Numbered from the stretch's first letter, positions 11,561 to 23,094 are shown. The stretch: DNA of 64,000 nucleotides from Rehmannia glutinosa (GCA_016081115.2 CM071925.1:15418441-15482440), one strand, 5' to 3'. The notes: generated by a model not told the origin, from the sequence alone. Made by a program: numbers and translations.

Positions 11561-11699
11561 TCAGCTTCTTGTGCCACAACCAACTTTATTCGGATGTGCT
11601 CTTTGCTAGCAGACATGTGCTTGGTGTTGCAGTTGACCAATCCACTACATACATGTTCGTCTGCCTTGATCCTTGAAGCACTACTTCATTTGATTCAAC

Positions 11700-12000
11700 A
11701 TCCTTGATCCGGCATACCCATGTTGAATCCAACATTATAGCCTTTGTCACAGAGTTGGCTGATGCTCAGCAGATTGAAGTTGAGGCCTTCAACATATGCA
11801 ACATCTGTTATCTCTAATCCATTTTTTCTTATGGATCATGTGCCTTTTATTTCCCCTGGAGCTGCATTTCCTCCAAATATGACTTTAGCACCTTTGATTT
11901 CCTTGAATTTTGACAGATTTTTCTTATTCCCTGTCATATGTCTGGAACAACCACTATCCACGAATCAGGTTCCTTGGCACTCAACTGTTCCCTAAACCTG
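11700..12000 (-). pseudogene. Protease region of family A copia
   Basis: The coding strand encodes FVDSGCSRHMTGNK near 11,925-11,965, the DSG active-site motif of copia aspartic protease. It is directly preceded by a TGA stop and followed by LNFNLLSISQLC near 11,755-11,790. Stops and frameshifts make it inactive. Confidence 0.7.
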
Positions 12001-14366
12001 CAATCAAGGAAATTAGTTTTTAGGTACCCATACTTGTCTGGGTCTTGAGGGGTTAGTGATATAAGATGTTCCAACCAACCTTTAGCCAAATGATCTGACT
12101 CTAAGAGGTTGCCACCTATCAGTTCCATAATCATAATGCACATTAGCAAATTGCTTGGGGGCTTTAGGATCATACATCTATCTCTTTTGTCTGTATGTCT
12201 GTGTGTGTGTGTTTGAGCATTTGATTTTTTGGGATAATGGTGGAACTTTTGTGCATATTAATTTTTGTGTCTAGGTGCATATGTATGCTGATTATAGCTC
12301 TTTTGCTTTGTGAATGACCTGTGATGAGGTTGAGGTCTTTGCCACTTAGGCTTATATCCCATAGGTCTTGGTTGATATATTATTTGGTTATTCCAATCAT
12401 CTTGGCTTGGGTAGTTTCTACCATTCCCATCATGTGATTTTCTTTGCTAAAATCTCTGGAGTTTTTGGTAGCTCTGTTTGGATTTTACAGAGTATTTCTT
12501 GTTTGGAGTTTGCTGATGGACTTTTTTGAATGTAGTTTCAGCTGTCCTGTCAGTACACTCAGCTGGCTTTTTGCCTTTTCCCTTGTATCCAAGGCCAGCG
12601 TGGTTGTGATGTTGTTTGTGAGTGGGTGTTGGTGCAACATATGGTGCTTTGGATTTTTGGACTCCCTCATTGCTTGAGGATCCTTTCTCCATAACCACTA
12701 TTGGGACTTGGGCATGCACAAAGGAATTAAATCCAATGCCTGTCTTGTCACCATTTTCTTTTTGAATCGTTATAAGCTCATCCAATGATTTGGATGCCTT
12801 AGTGAATGATGTAATCACATTCTTAAGATCATTTTCCCTCTTTTCTGTAGCATCTAAATCTGCTTGGATCTTGATAATTTCAGCCTTCATCTTAGTGTTC
12901 TCATCAGCTATGTGACTCAGAGTACTCAGCTCTTTTGTCAGTTGTGAGTTTTGGCATTTAAGGTGTTGTTTTCCTCATTTAGTAGTGTGTGAGAGGTTTT
13001 TATGTGCTCAAAAGCTTTAATCATTTTGCCAATTAAATCATAAAGATCTGTGGGTAATGAAGTGTTTGTGTACTATCCCTTGAATCAGAATGAGATGAGT
13101 TTGAGTGTACCTCATCTTCTTGATCTTTGGAGTCTTGTTCTTTGGCCATGAGAATTATCAAAGCCTCTTCCTCTGTATCACTGGAGTAGTCAGCTTCACT
13201 ATTATCTGAGTCTACTTGTTCCTTGCAGTTGGCTGTTTCAGTAGTCTCAGCAGCCAACATAGCTTTCTTCTTTTCTTGTCTTCTTTCCCTGAAGACTTTT
13301 CTTTCCTCTTCATTTCTGTACTTGTTGACTGGTGGATAAGGACAGTCAACAACAAAGTGTCCTGGTTGCCTGCAATTTTAACACAGGTTCTCAGCTCTCT
13401 GCAAGTCAGCTCTTTCAGTTCTCTGGTTATCAGTCCTCTGATACTCAGTTCTTTGATGTTCAGCTCTCTTGGGTGGTCTATCCCTCCCTTGCTTTGGAGG
13501 GTGCTGAGTGTCTTCTTAAAGATTCACCCTTGTTTCTTTTGTAGTTCTTATTGAAGAACTTGTTGAATATTTTCACCATTAGGGCAATCTCTTCTTGGTC
13601 TATTGTCTCCTCGGATTCAGCTCCCTTTGCTTTACCAGCCATGAGTGCAGTTGTCTTGGGTACAAATGTCTCCTCTTGTTCTTTTCTTCTCAGCTCAAAT
13701 TCGTAGGCCTTTGGATCTGAGAACAACTCATGGTTTGATGTCTTTGTGATATCCACGGAATATCTCAGGGCCATGCCTCCATTTGCCACTCAGTTGGGAG
13801 AGACCTTAGAATCTTCATACACATCTCATTTTATGTATTCCTTCCGTAGAGCTAAAAGCTCATTGGTGATCTATGTGAATCTGGCATCCAAATGGTCCAG
13901 ACTCTCACCTGCAATCATTTTAAAGTTTTCAAATTTTTGAACAGCAACAATTAATTTATTTTCTTTGATTTGATCAGACCCTTCACAAATCAAAGTGAGT
14001 TTTCCCCAAATCTCTTTAGCTGTTTTACAAGATTCAACTTTATTAAACATAGCCTTATACAGAGTTTCATAAAGTATATCTTTGGCAACATTGTCAAGGT
14101 TGCATCTCTTTCGATCATCGTTGGTCCATTCACAACGAGGTTTTTCCATCATAGCAGGTCTGGGCTTTGCTGGTGCAGCATCCTCTCCTTTAGCAGGAGT
14201 TGCCCTTCTTACAACAGTGTTGACCTTTAAGATTTGTAGTGGTCCATCCTCAATCACTAGCCACATTTCATCATGCAGAGCTGATCGATGAGCCTGTATA
14301 CGAATCTTCCAATCATCAAATTCTTCAATAGTGAACATTGGAATACGAGGTTAGATTTGCTTCTAT
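12001..14366 (-). pseudogene. gag of family A copia, broken
   Basis: The copy at 49,528 starts with MEANLTRIPMF. Here the ATG is ATA (14,364-14,366) and one base is inserted before MFTIEEFDDWKIR (14,338). The N-terminal half (13,871-14,338) matches copia-type gag (FDDWKIR, LHDEMW, IWGKL, ENFKMIAGESLD). A zinc knuckle near 13,340-13,400 reads C-stop-N-CRQPGHFVVDC. A C-terminal coiled coil with ASKSLDELI and GDKTGIGFNS spans 12,447-12,890. Gag would form the particle and bind the RNA. Confidence 0.75.
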
Positions 14367-14477
14367 GATAATAACATTGCTTTTGCAATAAAAGCTTTAA
14401 AAAATCAAGTGTTGATTCTTTTGAAAAAGAATGAGATCTAGTTCAGTAACTAGTGCGGAAGGCTCAATGAACTAACC

Positions 14478-14489
14478 ACTTTGATACCA
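14478..14489 (-). other. Primer-binding site of family A copia
   Basis: The coding strand reads TGGTATCAAAGT two bases inside the 5' LTR. It resembles the initiator-Met tRNA site TGGTATCAGAGC (exact at 22,699-22,711) with two transition-type changes. Confidence 0.8.
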
Positions 14490-14491
14490 CC

Positions 14492-15714
14492 TGAAGGTCC
14501 CAGGGGGTGATGTGTAAGGTTTAGAAGGGGGGGTTGAATAAACCTTACCAATTTTTCTCTTTAGTCCTTTTAAAATATTTTCAGAGTTAACTCAAATCAG
14601 CTAAGTCCTTGATGGACAGCTAGGTCGACTTACACAACAAAGTTATCCACTCAACAGACTCAACTGAGCTGTTGATAGTATAATTTAGTTGTTTTTAGCT
14701 AACACTTAGAAATTCAGTTGATTTAGTTTTGTCAGTGGAAGACTTTTCACCCTTATGAATTTAAGCATGTTTTTCAACACTTATTTTTGCAAAGGTTATT
14801 ATCAGCAGACTTTAGCAAGTTTAATTATATCAGCAATTATAAAATAAAGCAGTTAATAAAGTGTGCTAAAACGTAAAATGGACACAAGCAATTTTATAGT
14901 GGTTCGAGGATGGGGTAATTCCTCTAATCCACTATTCTCCAACTCCTGGAGGAATCCAATAAGTAACTTAAGCTTAGTTACAAAGTAGTTATCAGTCCGA
15001 GTCAGCTTTGATCACACAACCTGCTGCTTATGGGACTCAACTTCTTCACATGATAACTGTCCTGTGACTCCAGCCTCCTTCAAACCCTTGGACTTGATCA
15101 TTAATCCCTCCAACAGGTTTAAAGCACTGGTTTGAACTGAAACCTCACTACTTCTCCTTCAACCTTGGAGAGTAGACCCCTTTGTTCTTGAAAACAGTTT
15201 TCTTCTTTAACTGATGAAGTAATCTTTCATTCACTGAGTGTGTTGGATTGATTTTCTTCGAAATTATGCTTGAGGATTTCTTTAAAAAGCTTGAGAGAAA
15301 TTTGCAGGTTATTGCTTGATTGCTTGTATGCTTGTTTTTCTCGGTTTTCTCTTTTTTTCCTCTCACTTGCTTCCTCAGCCTTTTATAATGCACATTTGAA
15401 ATTATGTTCGTTAAAGAGATATACATAAATTTTAAATCACACTCGTAGGTTGTTGGCTTGTCTTGTCTTGCAGCATTGGTGTAGGTTGTACCATGAATTA
15501 AATGCTCTGCAACATTTCCTTAATCTTTGTAGGTTTTCAGGTACATCTCACTGGTTCCTTGATTTTTGCACTCTTTCAACAAAACAGTTTTGGAATGACT
15601 TAGCTGTCAGTCAGCTGACTGAGACAACTTTTCTGTCACTTGACTGAGTCTTCACTTCACTTCACACAGTTGACACACAACTGGGTCTTCTCTTCGATCT
15701 TCAGTCGAGTCTTG
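14492..15714 (-). repeat. 5' LTR of family A copia, segment 1 of 3
   Basis: Starts TGAAGGTCCC and is cut at 15,714 by the family B copia. It continues at 25,429-25,541 and 32,390-32,417, as shown by alignment with the intact 3' LTR (left positions about 3,975-4,122). Confidence 0.9.
15710..15714. repeat. TSD TCTTG of family B copia (left)
   Basis: TCTTG occurs again at 25,424-25,428 directly after the right LTR end TCTAACA. Removing the element restores the LTR reading GAGTCTTGTAATCTTC, as at 3,984-3,999. Confidence 0.9.
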
Positions 15715-15935
15715 TGTTAGTCCAAGTGGCTACGATAATCTAGAGGGGGGTGAATAGATTATCTCGGTTTTTTAGATTTTGCCCTCTTTTTCGAATAATT
15801 ACTCAAATACGAAAGCTAAATACGGAAAATAAACAACACACGTCGATTTAAAGAGCTTCACCCCACCTAGGGACTACGTCTTTACCACCACCCCAAGATA
15901 TATCAGGGATGGGTTTGAAAAGGAAAAGAAATTTT

Positions 15936-16098
15936 ATTAGTTACCAAAATTAATACAACACCTTGAGGATTACCGCAACCCTCTTACAACACCTTCAAGG
16001 AGATTACCACAATCTTCCTTCACCACCTTTGAAGAGTACCACACTCTCCAAACACTTTTCACCTAGATCACCCAAGTGTATTCTTACCACAAGAATAC
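15936..16098 (-). repeat. Array of five constant-loop hairpins (left LTR)
   Basis: Each unit is two complementary arms around a 5-nt loop, ACCAC on the + strand (GTGGT in the RNA). Positions: 16,078-16,098 (8-bp stem GTATTCTT), 16,029-16,051, 15,997-16,020 (one bulge) and 15,965-15,983 (loop ACCGC). A last one, 15,936-15,954, has loop ACCAA and overlaps the AATAAA signal. Stems differ from unit to unit but stay complementary; wobbles appear as G-U in the RNA sense. Confidence 0.75.
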
Positions 16099-16320
16099 TC
16101 ACAAGGATGTCTTGTGTTGAATGATGACCAAAATCAAGATTACAAATCAATAATGAATAATGCAATATGAGTACAAGTGTAATCAAGAATTGAAAGCCTA
16201 TACCTCAAAGAAGTGCAAGTGCAAGTGCTTAGGCTAACACAACAAGATTTATGAAAGTATTTGCTTGTATGCTCTTTTGCTTGTGTAATGTGTTATATCT
16301 TGTTGCTTGAATGAAGCCTC

Positions 16321-16328
16321 TATATATA
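16321..16328 (-). promoter_or_regulatory. TATA box of family B LTR (left copy)
   Basis: TATATATA lies within CTCTATATATAGGAGAGG. Equivalent boxes are TATAAATA at 23,303-23,310 and 24,584-24,591 (minus strand) and TATAAATA at 32,739-32,746 (plus strand). The short CTCC arms beside it are conserved. Confidence 0.65.
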
Positions 16329-16489
16329 GGAGAGGTCTTGGCTTGATTTCCAGACATAGGCTCCTCCTTGGGGAGTGATTTGCTACAAAAGAAACCATTG
16401 AAAATCAAGATTATAGCTGTTAGAAATCAATCCCACAAATTAGGGAAAAGCTTTCTGAAAATGCAATGGATAGTTTGCTCATAACACAG

Positions 16490-16800
16490 GGGTTCGACCG
16501 GTCGCGCAGAGATAAGTTTGAAATGAGTTTGCTGCGATTTTTACACAGGGGGACCGGTCGGAGGGGGGTTCGACCGGTCGCCCTTGATCTTGATCGGTTG
16601 GGGGTGTTTAAAAAATGAAACAGAGAAGACAGAACTTGAGAGGGCCTTTCCTGGTACCGGTCGCCCTGGGGTCGGACGGTGCATCCTACCGGTCGAACTT
16701 GGTCGACCGTCGCCTCCACGATTTCTCATCGTCCTTTTTCTGTTTCAAATCTCAACTCAGGTACAGGTTGCCCTATAGGGCGATCGGTCGAGCCTGAAAC
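16490..16800. repeat. U3 cluster of ACCGGT palindromes (left LTR)
   Basis: Several CGACCGGTCG or ACCGGTCG cores lie 170-480 bp upstream of the TATA box. With them is the perfect 12-bp palindrome GCCCTATAGGGC (16,770-16,781) followed by a CGRYCGGTCG core. The cluster recurs at 23,470-23,760 and 24,800-25,030, and diverged in 2,521-2,620 and 32,455-32,600. Repeated CCGG-centred palindromes are known from LTRs of SIRE-type elements. Confidence 0.75.
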
Positions 16801-16973
16801 AAAAGTATTGTCCAATTTTTTATCAAAAATAAACTCCAAGAAATACTCCGAAAAATAGTAAAATCATTTTAAATCGATCAGAAGTATTTAGACAACATTT
16901 AGGGACATTGTTTTGGTTTAAAAACTCATTTGAACAAAATCATCAAAATCATGATAAAAACATTTATCTAACA

Positions 16974-16990
16974 AACTCCCCCTTTTTGAT
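16974..16990 (-). other. Polypurine tract of family B copia
   Basis: The coding strand reads AAAAAGGGGGAGTT immediately before the 3' LTR, with no gap. Confidence 0.75.
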
Positions 16991-18094
16991 GATTACAAAC
17001 CAAAACAATTTTCACGAGGACGATTTTGAAAAACAAAACAATTTTCCGGTTTTATGAGAAAACTATCCATTTAAAAGCATTTTATAAATAGCTCCCCCTA
17101 TCAATAAGCACATTAATAAGAAGTATTGCATAAGCTATTACAAGCTATTACAAGATACATATAAACATCATGAGCTAAAAAGCTCCCCCTGTCAAAATAC
17201 TCATAATCCATTGCAATTAAGTCCATAATACAAGCCATGGACTAGGTATACTTGGCTTTAAGAAGCCATAACTTATAGCTTTTATGTCGAGCTTTTATTA
17301 GCTTCTTTGAGCTAACGAGCCAATTTCTTGTTTCTCACCCTTTGGAATTATCAAAAAGAATGTTAGGATGATAAAAACATCATACAAGAATATCAAAGTG
17401 CGCCAAAGATACGATTGATCAAATATTGAAAAATAAGGCTTAGAATCCGAAGAAATGGGAGAAATGTATCATGAAAAATCCATAAGCTCGTTTTGTTTGT
17501 CAAGACATGATCTCAATAAGTATTTAGGACATTTGAAAGCAAGAGAGTCATGTAGAAGTTGAAATTTTCATTGTGACATTGCATCGAACACTTTGTGGGC
17601 GTAAAAAATAAAAGAAGTTGTATAAAACCCTTGTAAATGAATCAAGCCAAAAATTTTCATCACCAAATCATACCAGACACAATGCAATACATAAGCTCAT
17701 CATGATCATATGACAATTACATCAAGAAATTTACAAGAAAGCCAAAAACTCAAGGGTTCAACCCAATTGAGCAAAGTAAGTAACATTCTTACCATTCAAT
17801 CGGTAAAGATGAGCAATGATGATGATAAACGAGCTACATTAAGTCCAAGATATGAAATGTATGCAAGAAAACAAATTTTGAGTGAAATTTGTGTGTATTT
17901 GGCGAAGGGGACGAAAAATGGCAAAAATGGGGTAAAATGACTAAGTATGAAGACATGACGGTTTTAATCCACAAAAAGACTTTGGGCGACCGGTCGACGG
18001 TGAGTGCGATCGGTTGCCCTCTTCCCAGTCAGCCCATTGTCTTAACAAATTTTTCAAAATCTGAATTTACAACCAAAAATCCGATTTTTCGCCC
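16991..18094 (-). other. 3' non-coding region of family B copia
   Basis: About 1.1 kb between the RNase H stop and the polypurine tract, with no credible ORF. Other stretches of CCCCCT near 17,093-17,098 and 17,184-17,189 could be additional upstream polypurine tracts (AGGGGGAGC on the coding strand), a known trait of SIRE elements. Two more ACCGGTCG-like cores lie at 17,985-18,020. Confidence 0.5.
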
Positions 18095-19606
18095 CTAAGT
18101 TTTAAAAACATGCAAAATGCAAACGTAAACCTCATTCAATATGATTATGCCTAACCAAGCTCGTATTGAAGCAAAAATCTCGGAAGATAGTGGTTTTGTA
18201 AAAATGTCCGCCAATTGATCTTGAGATGGTACGAAAGATATCTCAATTTTTCGTTTAGAAACACAATCCCTTAGAAAATGATGTCGAATCTCAATATGTT
18301 TAGTACGGTTATGATGAACCGGGTTTTGAGCAATATTTATAGCGGAGATGTTATCATAAAAAATAGGAACATTTTCAAAAGAGCATTTGTAATCCGCTAA
18401 GGTTTGTTTCATCCAAAGAAGTTGAGTACAACAAAAAGCTGCGGAAATGTATTCGACTTCGGCCATTGAAAGTGAAAAACAATCTGGCTTCTTTGAAAAC
18501 CAAGAAACTAGGCAATCGCCTAAAAATTGACATGATCCGGAAGTACTTTTCCGATCATCAATATTTCCCGCATAATCTGAATCACTATAACCTTTAAGAG
18601 AAAAATTTTCATTCTTTGGATAGAATAAACCATATTGAATAGTGCCTTTCAAATATCGAAAAATCCTTTTAACGGCACTCATATGAGATTCTTTGGGATT
18701 GCTTTGAAAACGAGCACATAGGCATACGACATGAAGAACGTCCGGTCTACTAGCGGTTAAATAAAGTAAACTACCAATCATACCTTGATACTTTGATTCA
18801 TCCACGGACTTGCCTTTTTCATCTTTGTCAATTTTGACATTAGTTTCCATAGGGGTAGACACGGTTCTTCCTTCTTCAATGCCGAACTTTTTCAAATGTT
18901 CCTTTGTATATTTTGATTGCGAAATGTATATACCTTCTTGGCATTATTTAATTTGAAGCCCAAGGAAGAAGTTGAGCTCCCCCATCATACTCATCTCAAA
19001 TTCTCCTTGCATTAACTTAGAAAATTTCTTGCACAAAGATTCATTAGTAGCACCAAAGATAATATCATCAACATAAATTTGCACAAGTAAACAATCTTGC
19101 CCTTTTTCAAAAACAAAGAGAGTACTATCAACTTTACCTCTTGTAAAACCATTTTGCAAAAGAAACGAGCTAAGTCTATCATACCATGCACGGGGTGCTT
19201 GCTTTAAACCATACAAGGCCTTTTTAAGTTTATAAACATCATTAGGCCTAGAAAAATTTTCAAACCCCGGAGGTTGTTTTACATAGACTTCTTCTTGAAT
19301 GAAACCATTTAAGAAAGCGGATTTAACATCCATTTGGTAAAGCTTGAAAATTTTGAAACAAGAATAGGCAAGTAAAATACGAATAGCTTCTAAACGTGCT
19401 ACGGGTGCAAAAGTTTCATCATAATCAATACCTTCTTCTTGACAATACCCTTGAGCTACTAACCTTGCCTTGTTTCGAACAATGTTGCCTTGATCATCAA
19501 GTTTGTTCCGGAATACCCATTTAGTACCTATAATGGTTTGAGATGAAGGACAAGGTACTAATTCCCATACATCATTTCTTTCAAATTCATTCAACTCTTC
19601 TTGCAT
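18095..19606 (-). pseudogene. RT and RNase H of family B copia, one stop
   Basis: A single frame from MQEELNEFERNDVWEL to the RNase H end, broken by one TAA (18,941-18,943) after FFLGLQIK, where CAA is expected. RT motifs: TIIGTKWVFRNKLDDQGN, LYQMDVKSAFLNGFIQEE, ALYGLKQAPRAWYDRL and YVDDIIFGATNESLC. RNase H motifs: YSDSDYAGN, SMAEVEYISA, FYDNISAINIAQNP, HIEIRHHFLRD and LADIFTKPLSS. Catalytic residues appear present, so apart from the stop this part looks functional. Confidence 0.9.
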
Positions 19607-20762
19607 TTCTAAAAACCAATCTTCATCCTCAATAGCTTCCTTAGCATTCTTAGGCTCTTTTTGAGATATAAGAGCTTTCTCGGCAAATTTTCTTCAGGTC
19701 ATCACTTTATCAAGGGGATCACCAATAATAAGATCTTTTGGGTGATTTCCCTTAAATTTCAATGCTACGGGAAGATCCGAAGTATCACATCTATCTTCTT
19801 GAGGAACATTTGAACTGGATGGTTGATCATTTGATCTAGAAGGTTGATTATTTTGAGCATCATTTTGAACAATAGGTTCAATAATATCCTCTTCATCACT
19901 TTCATCGTTGGGTATCCTTTCAACACCCGAGGCTTCATTGAATTTTACATGAATAGATTCTTCAACAACCCCACTAGTTTTGTTGTAAACCCGATATGCT
20001 TTGCTTTTTGTTGAATATAAACCCGATTAATGACATAGCAAGCGGTACTTACGGCTTCGGCCCAAAAATATTTTGGAAGAGAGAATTCATTGAGCATGGA
20101 CCGACTCATTTCTTGTAATGTCCGATTCTTCCTTTCGGCTACTCCATTTTGTTGAGGTGTCCTTGGAGCCGAAAAATTATGTGCATATCCCTTGGTTTCA
20201 CAAAAATTCTAAATTCACCTTCAAATTCTCCACCTCGATCACTTCGAATAGACTTAATAGTATCTTCCTTTCCATTCTCAATAAGTCTACACAACTTAAC
20301 AAACTCATTAACGACACCGCTTTTATTAGTAAGAAAAAGAGCCCAAGTATATCTAGAAAAATCATCGACAATGACGAAAGTGTAATGTTTTCCACTTAGA
20401 CTAGCCGTACCAATATCCCCATACAAATCAAGGTGAAGCAATTGTAGGAGTTTGGTTGTGGAAATTTCATTTTTTGGCTTGAAACTACTTTTAACTAATT
20501 TGTTCTTTTGACAAGTGTCACATAAGCCAAGATTTTCAAAATTCAATTTGGGTAGTCCTTTTACATGTTGGTTTTTGTAAATATTTTTCAAATTCTTGTA
20601 TCCAACATGTCCAAGTCGCCTATGCCATAAACTAGTTAAATCATTATTGGCGACAAGACAAGAAACATTTTGACTAACCAAATCACTTGTAAAAATTTTG
20701 TAAAGATTGCCTTTTCTATTTGCTTCACAAATGATTTTACCATTTTTAATAATAAGGCATTT
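19607..20762 (-). pseudogene. Integrase of family B copia, frameshift and deletion
   Basis: The zinc-binding part (LWHRRLGHVGYKNL ... CDTCQ) and the first two catalytic regions (VDDFSRYTW, RSDRGGEF) are open in 20,139-20,681. A one-base shift near 20,205 moves PQQNGVAERKNRTLQ into another frame. After ACYVINRVYI (near 20,025) the sequence jumps to KAYRVYNKTSGVVEES-like residues out of frame. About 200 bp encoding the FGCKCF to FLGYS segment seen in family A are missing. Integrase is therefore dead here. Confidence 0.8.
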
Positions 20763-21023
20763 TTATTTATTGAAAGAAATATCATAATTTGAATCGCAAA
20801 GTTGGCTAACACTTATCAAATTAAACTTAAGCCCTTCTACTAAAAGAACATTACTAAGAGAGAAAGAAGAGTTACCAATTTCTCCATTTCCAAGAATTTT
20901 TCCTTTGCCATTGCCGAACATGACCATACCCTCTTCTTGGAGCTTGATGTTGGTAAAAAGTTCTCTCCTCCCGGTCATATGGCGTGAACATCCGCTGTCC
21001 ACGAGCCATTTTGAATCTTCCAT
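20763..21023 (-). pseudogene. Protease start of family B copia
   Basis: 86 open codons with KWLVDSGCSRHMTGRREL (DSG active site) and LKFNLISVSQLC. It overlaps the gag 3' end by about 150 bp in a different frame. Either a programmed frameshift or a simple indel near 21,020-21,040 could explain this; I cannot tell which. The frame stops at 20,763 before integrase. Confidence 0.7.
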
Positions 21024-22656
21024 GGTTGTTATAGCCCCTATTACCTATAAAAGAATTTCTTTTAGGTACCCTATAATTTTGGGGTCCATGGGGGTTAGTC
21101 TTGAGACCTTTGGGTCTCCAAATATGACTAGAGCTATTTTTCAATTTGCAATTGTTAGCATAATGTCCAACTTTGCCACAATAAAAACAAGTAGGAGTAT
21201 AAGAGCTACTAGCATGTACGAAAGTCGGACCTTGGTTATTTTTCTTAAAATCATTTTGAAATGGTTTATAACCAAGTCCTAATTTGGAATGCTCACCTCT
21301 TTGTGCGTCTAAAATTTTTGTAACTTTATCCGTGCTTATGTTAAAACGATGCACATTCTTTTTCAAACATTCAAGATCTTTGGTGAGCGATTGTTTTTCG
21401 GTTTCAAGAGAGTGAACCCTAGTAAGAATAAGAGCATGAGCTTTGTCAAGAGATTCATAAGAGGTAAATAATTTTTCCTTTTCAATTTTAAGCTCTTTAT
21501 GCTCCTTTTTCAAAGACTTGTATTTAACAATCAAATTTTGAAACTCAATTTGCAATTCATCAAAATCACATTGCAATTCATCAACTAAAGAGGAGGTAGA
21601 AGAGTTAGAGTGTACCTCATTATTATCATCGTCTATGGCCATAAGACCATGTTCGGTTTCTCCTTCCTCGTCGGTTGTTTCAAGTAGTTCATCCCAAGTT
21701 TTGACCTCCACATTTAGAGCCTTCTTTTTTGAGAAAGGCTTTTTTTTCTTTTGTTCCTCCTCATCGAGTTTTGGGCAATCGGCAATGAAGTGCCCGGGTT
21801 TTCCACATTTAAAGCAAGCATTATCTCTAGGTTTTCTTGCCTTATTTTTATTCACAAATTTTGCAAATTTTCGAACAAGTGCGGCCGTCTCCTCATCATC
21901 ATCATCATTATCATAGTATGCATTATTAGAAGAACAAGCAAGACCTTTAGGAATATTTTGCATACCCGATAGATTGATGGTTGATTTGGAATTTTTCCTC
22001 TCCTTGAGATAAACTTCATAGATGAGGAGGTTCCCAATGAGCTCATCAAATTTGAGTGTCTCAAGATTTTGTGCCTCCGTGATTGCCGTCACCTTTTCGG
22101 ACCATGAGCCGGGAAGAGCATTCAATACCTTAGTCACCTTGTCTTCTCCGGAGATGACTTTACCGAGGGCCACAAGAGGATTGATGATATTGTCAAGCCT
22201 TTCCACCATCTTAGAGATGCTTTCACCATCATGCATGTTAAAGTTTTCAAAGTCTTTAACAAGCATGGTATTTCTTGCTTGCTTGACCTTCTTTGTCCCT
22301 TCATATATCGTCTCCAATTTTTCCCAAACTTCATGTGCCGACCTTATGCCTCTTATGCGATTGTACTCAGTGGCGGTAAGAGAACAATGCAAAATATTTA
22401 AGGCCTTACCGTTAAGAGAAAAGGCCTTCTTGTCGTTTTCATCGAACTCCTTGAAAGGCTTTGGAGCCGAGGTACCATCCTCCAATTTCTTGGTTGGTTG
22501 ATCAACTCCTTCAACAACCACATTCCAAATGTCAAACCCGCACCCTTGTAGGAAGCACTCCATACGGTCCTTCCAAAATGCGTAGTTGTTGGCGTCGAAT
22601 AGCGGTGGCTTGTTGGTGGAGGCGCAGATGGTGAGATAAGCGTCATCCGTAGCCAT
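20872..22656 (-). CDS. gag of family B copia, intact
   Basis: 594 codons starting MATDDAYLTI. The N-terminal copia gag domain has FDANNYAFWKDRMECFLQG, EVWEKLETIYEGT and FNMHDGESISKMVERLDNII. A KxxK/acidic linker, two zinc knuckles (CFKCGKPGHFIADC and CFYCGKVGHYANNC) and, between them, a long heptad-like coiled coil follow. It lies 42 bp inside the primer site. The frame ends WKWRNW after passing beneath the protease frame. Gag would assemble the cytoplasmic particle and package the RNA. Confidence 0.92.
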   Translation of the reverse strand: MATDDAYLTICASTNKPPLFDANNYAFWKDRMECFLQGCGFDIWNVVVEGVDQPTKKLEDGTSAPKPFKEFDENDKKAFSLNGKALNILHCSLTATEYNRIRGIRSAHEVWEKLETIYEGTKKVKQARNTMLVKDFENFNMHDGESISKMVERLDNIINPLVALGKVISGEDKVTKVLNALPGSWSEKVTAITEAQNLETLKFDELIGNLLIYEVYLKERKNSKSTINLSGMQNIPKGLACSSNNAYYDNDDDDEETAALVRKFAKFVNKNKARKPRDNACFKCGKPGHFIADCPKLDEEEQKKKKPFSKKKALNVEVKTWDELLETTDEEGETEHGLMAIDDDNNEVHSNSSTSSLVDELQCDFDELQIEFQNLIVKYKSLKKEHKELKIEKEKLFTSYESLDKAHALILTRVHSLETEKQSLTKDLECLKKNVHRFNISTDKVTKILDAQRGEHSKLGLGYKPFQNDFKKNNQGPTFVHASSSYTPTCFYCGKVGHYANNCKLKNSSSHIWRPKGLKTNPHGPQNYRVPKRNSFIGNRGYNNHGRFKMARGQRMFTPYDREERTFYQHQAPRRGYGHVRQWQRKNSWKWRNW

Positions 22657-22698
22657 GGATCTTTCCTCTTTACTCGGAACGAGCTAGCCAAAGAGTTT

Positions 22699-22711
22699 GG
22701 CTCTGATACCA
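22699..22711 (-). other. Primer-binding site of family B copia
   Basis: TGGTATCAGAGCC on the coding strand, two bases inside the 5' LTR, is the classic initiator-Met tRNA complement of plant copia elements. Confidence 0.92.
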
Positions 22712-22932
22712 CTTGTTAGTCCAAGTGGCTACGATAATCTAGAGGGGATGAATAGATTATCTTGGTTTTTCAGATTTTGCCCTCTTTTTCGAATAATTAC
22801 TCAAATACGAAAGCTAAATGCGGAAAATAAACAACACACGTCGATTTAAAGAGCTTCACCCCACCTAGGGACTACGTGCTCTACCACCCCAATATATCCG
22901 AGATGGGTTTCGAAAAGGAAAAATAAATTTTA

Positions 22933-23094
22933 TTAATTACAAAAATTAATACAACACCTTGAGGATTACCACAACCCTCTTACAACGCCTTCAAGGAGAT
23001 TACCACAATCTTCATTCACCACCTTTGAAGAGTACCACACTCTCCAAACACCTATCAGCTAGATCACCCAAGTGTATTCTTCCCACAAGAATAC
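22933..23094 (-). repeat. Constant-loop hairpin array (right LTR)
   Basis: Same arrangement as 15,936-16,098. Units include 23,074-23,094 (stem GTATTCTT, loop CCCAC instead of ACCAC), one around 23,025-23,047, one around 22,993-23,013 and 22,961-22,979 (loop ACCAC). An AT-only unit next to AATAAA has loop ACAAA. Confidence 0.7.

Larger units (their letters stand above)
15715..16973 (-). repeat. 3' LTR of family B copia
   Basis: 1,259 bp, from TGTTAGTCCAAG to TTATCTAACA on the + strand. From transcription start to end (right to left) it holds a U3 region rich in ACCGGT palindromes, a TATA box at 16,321-16,328, the constant-loop hairpin array, and AATAAA (15,933-15,938 on the minus strand). 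Confidence 0.92.

Noticed and set aside
17710..18098. + strand ORFs in the family B 3' region as genes
   Set aside because: Short, low-complexity, no domain, and not conserved at the corresponding place in family A.
21635..22501. Open frames on the + strand across family B gag
   Set aside because: They mirror the intact gag on the other strand and show no domain of their own.
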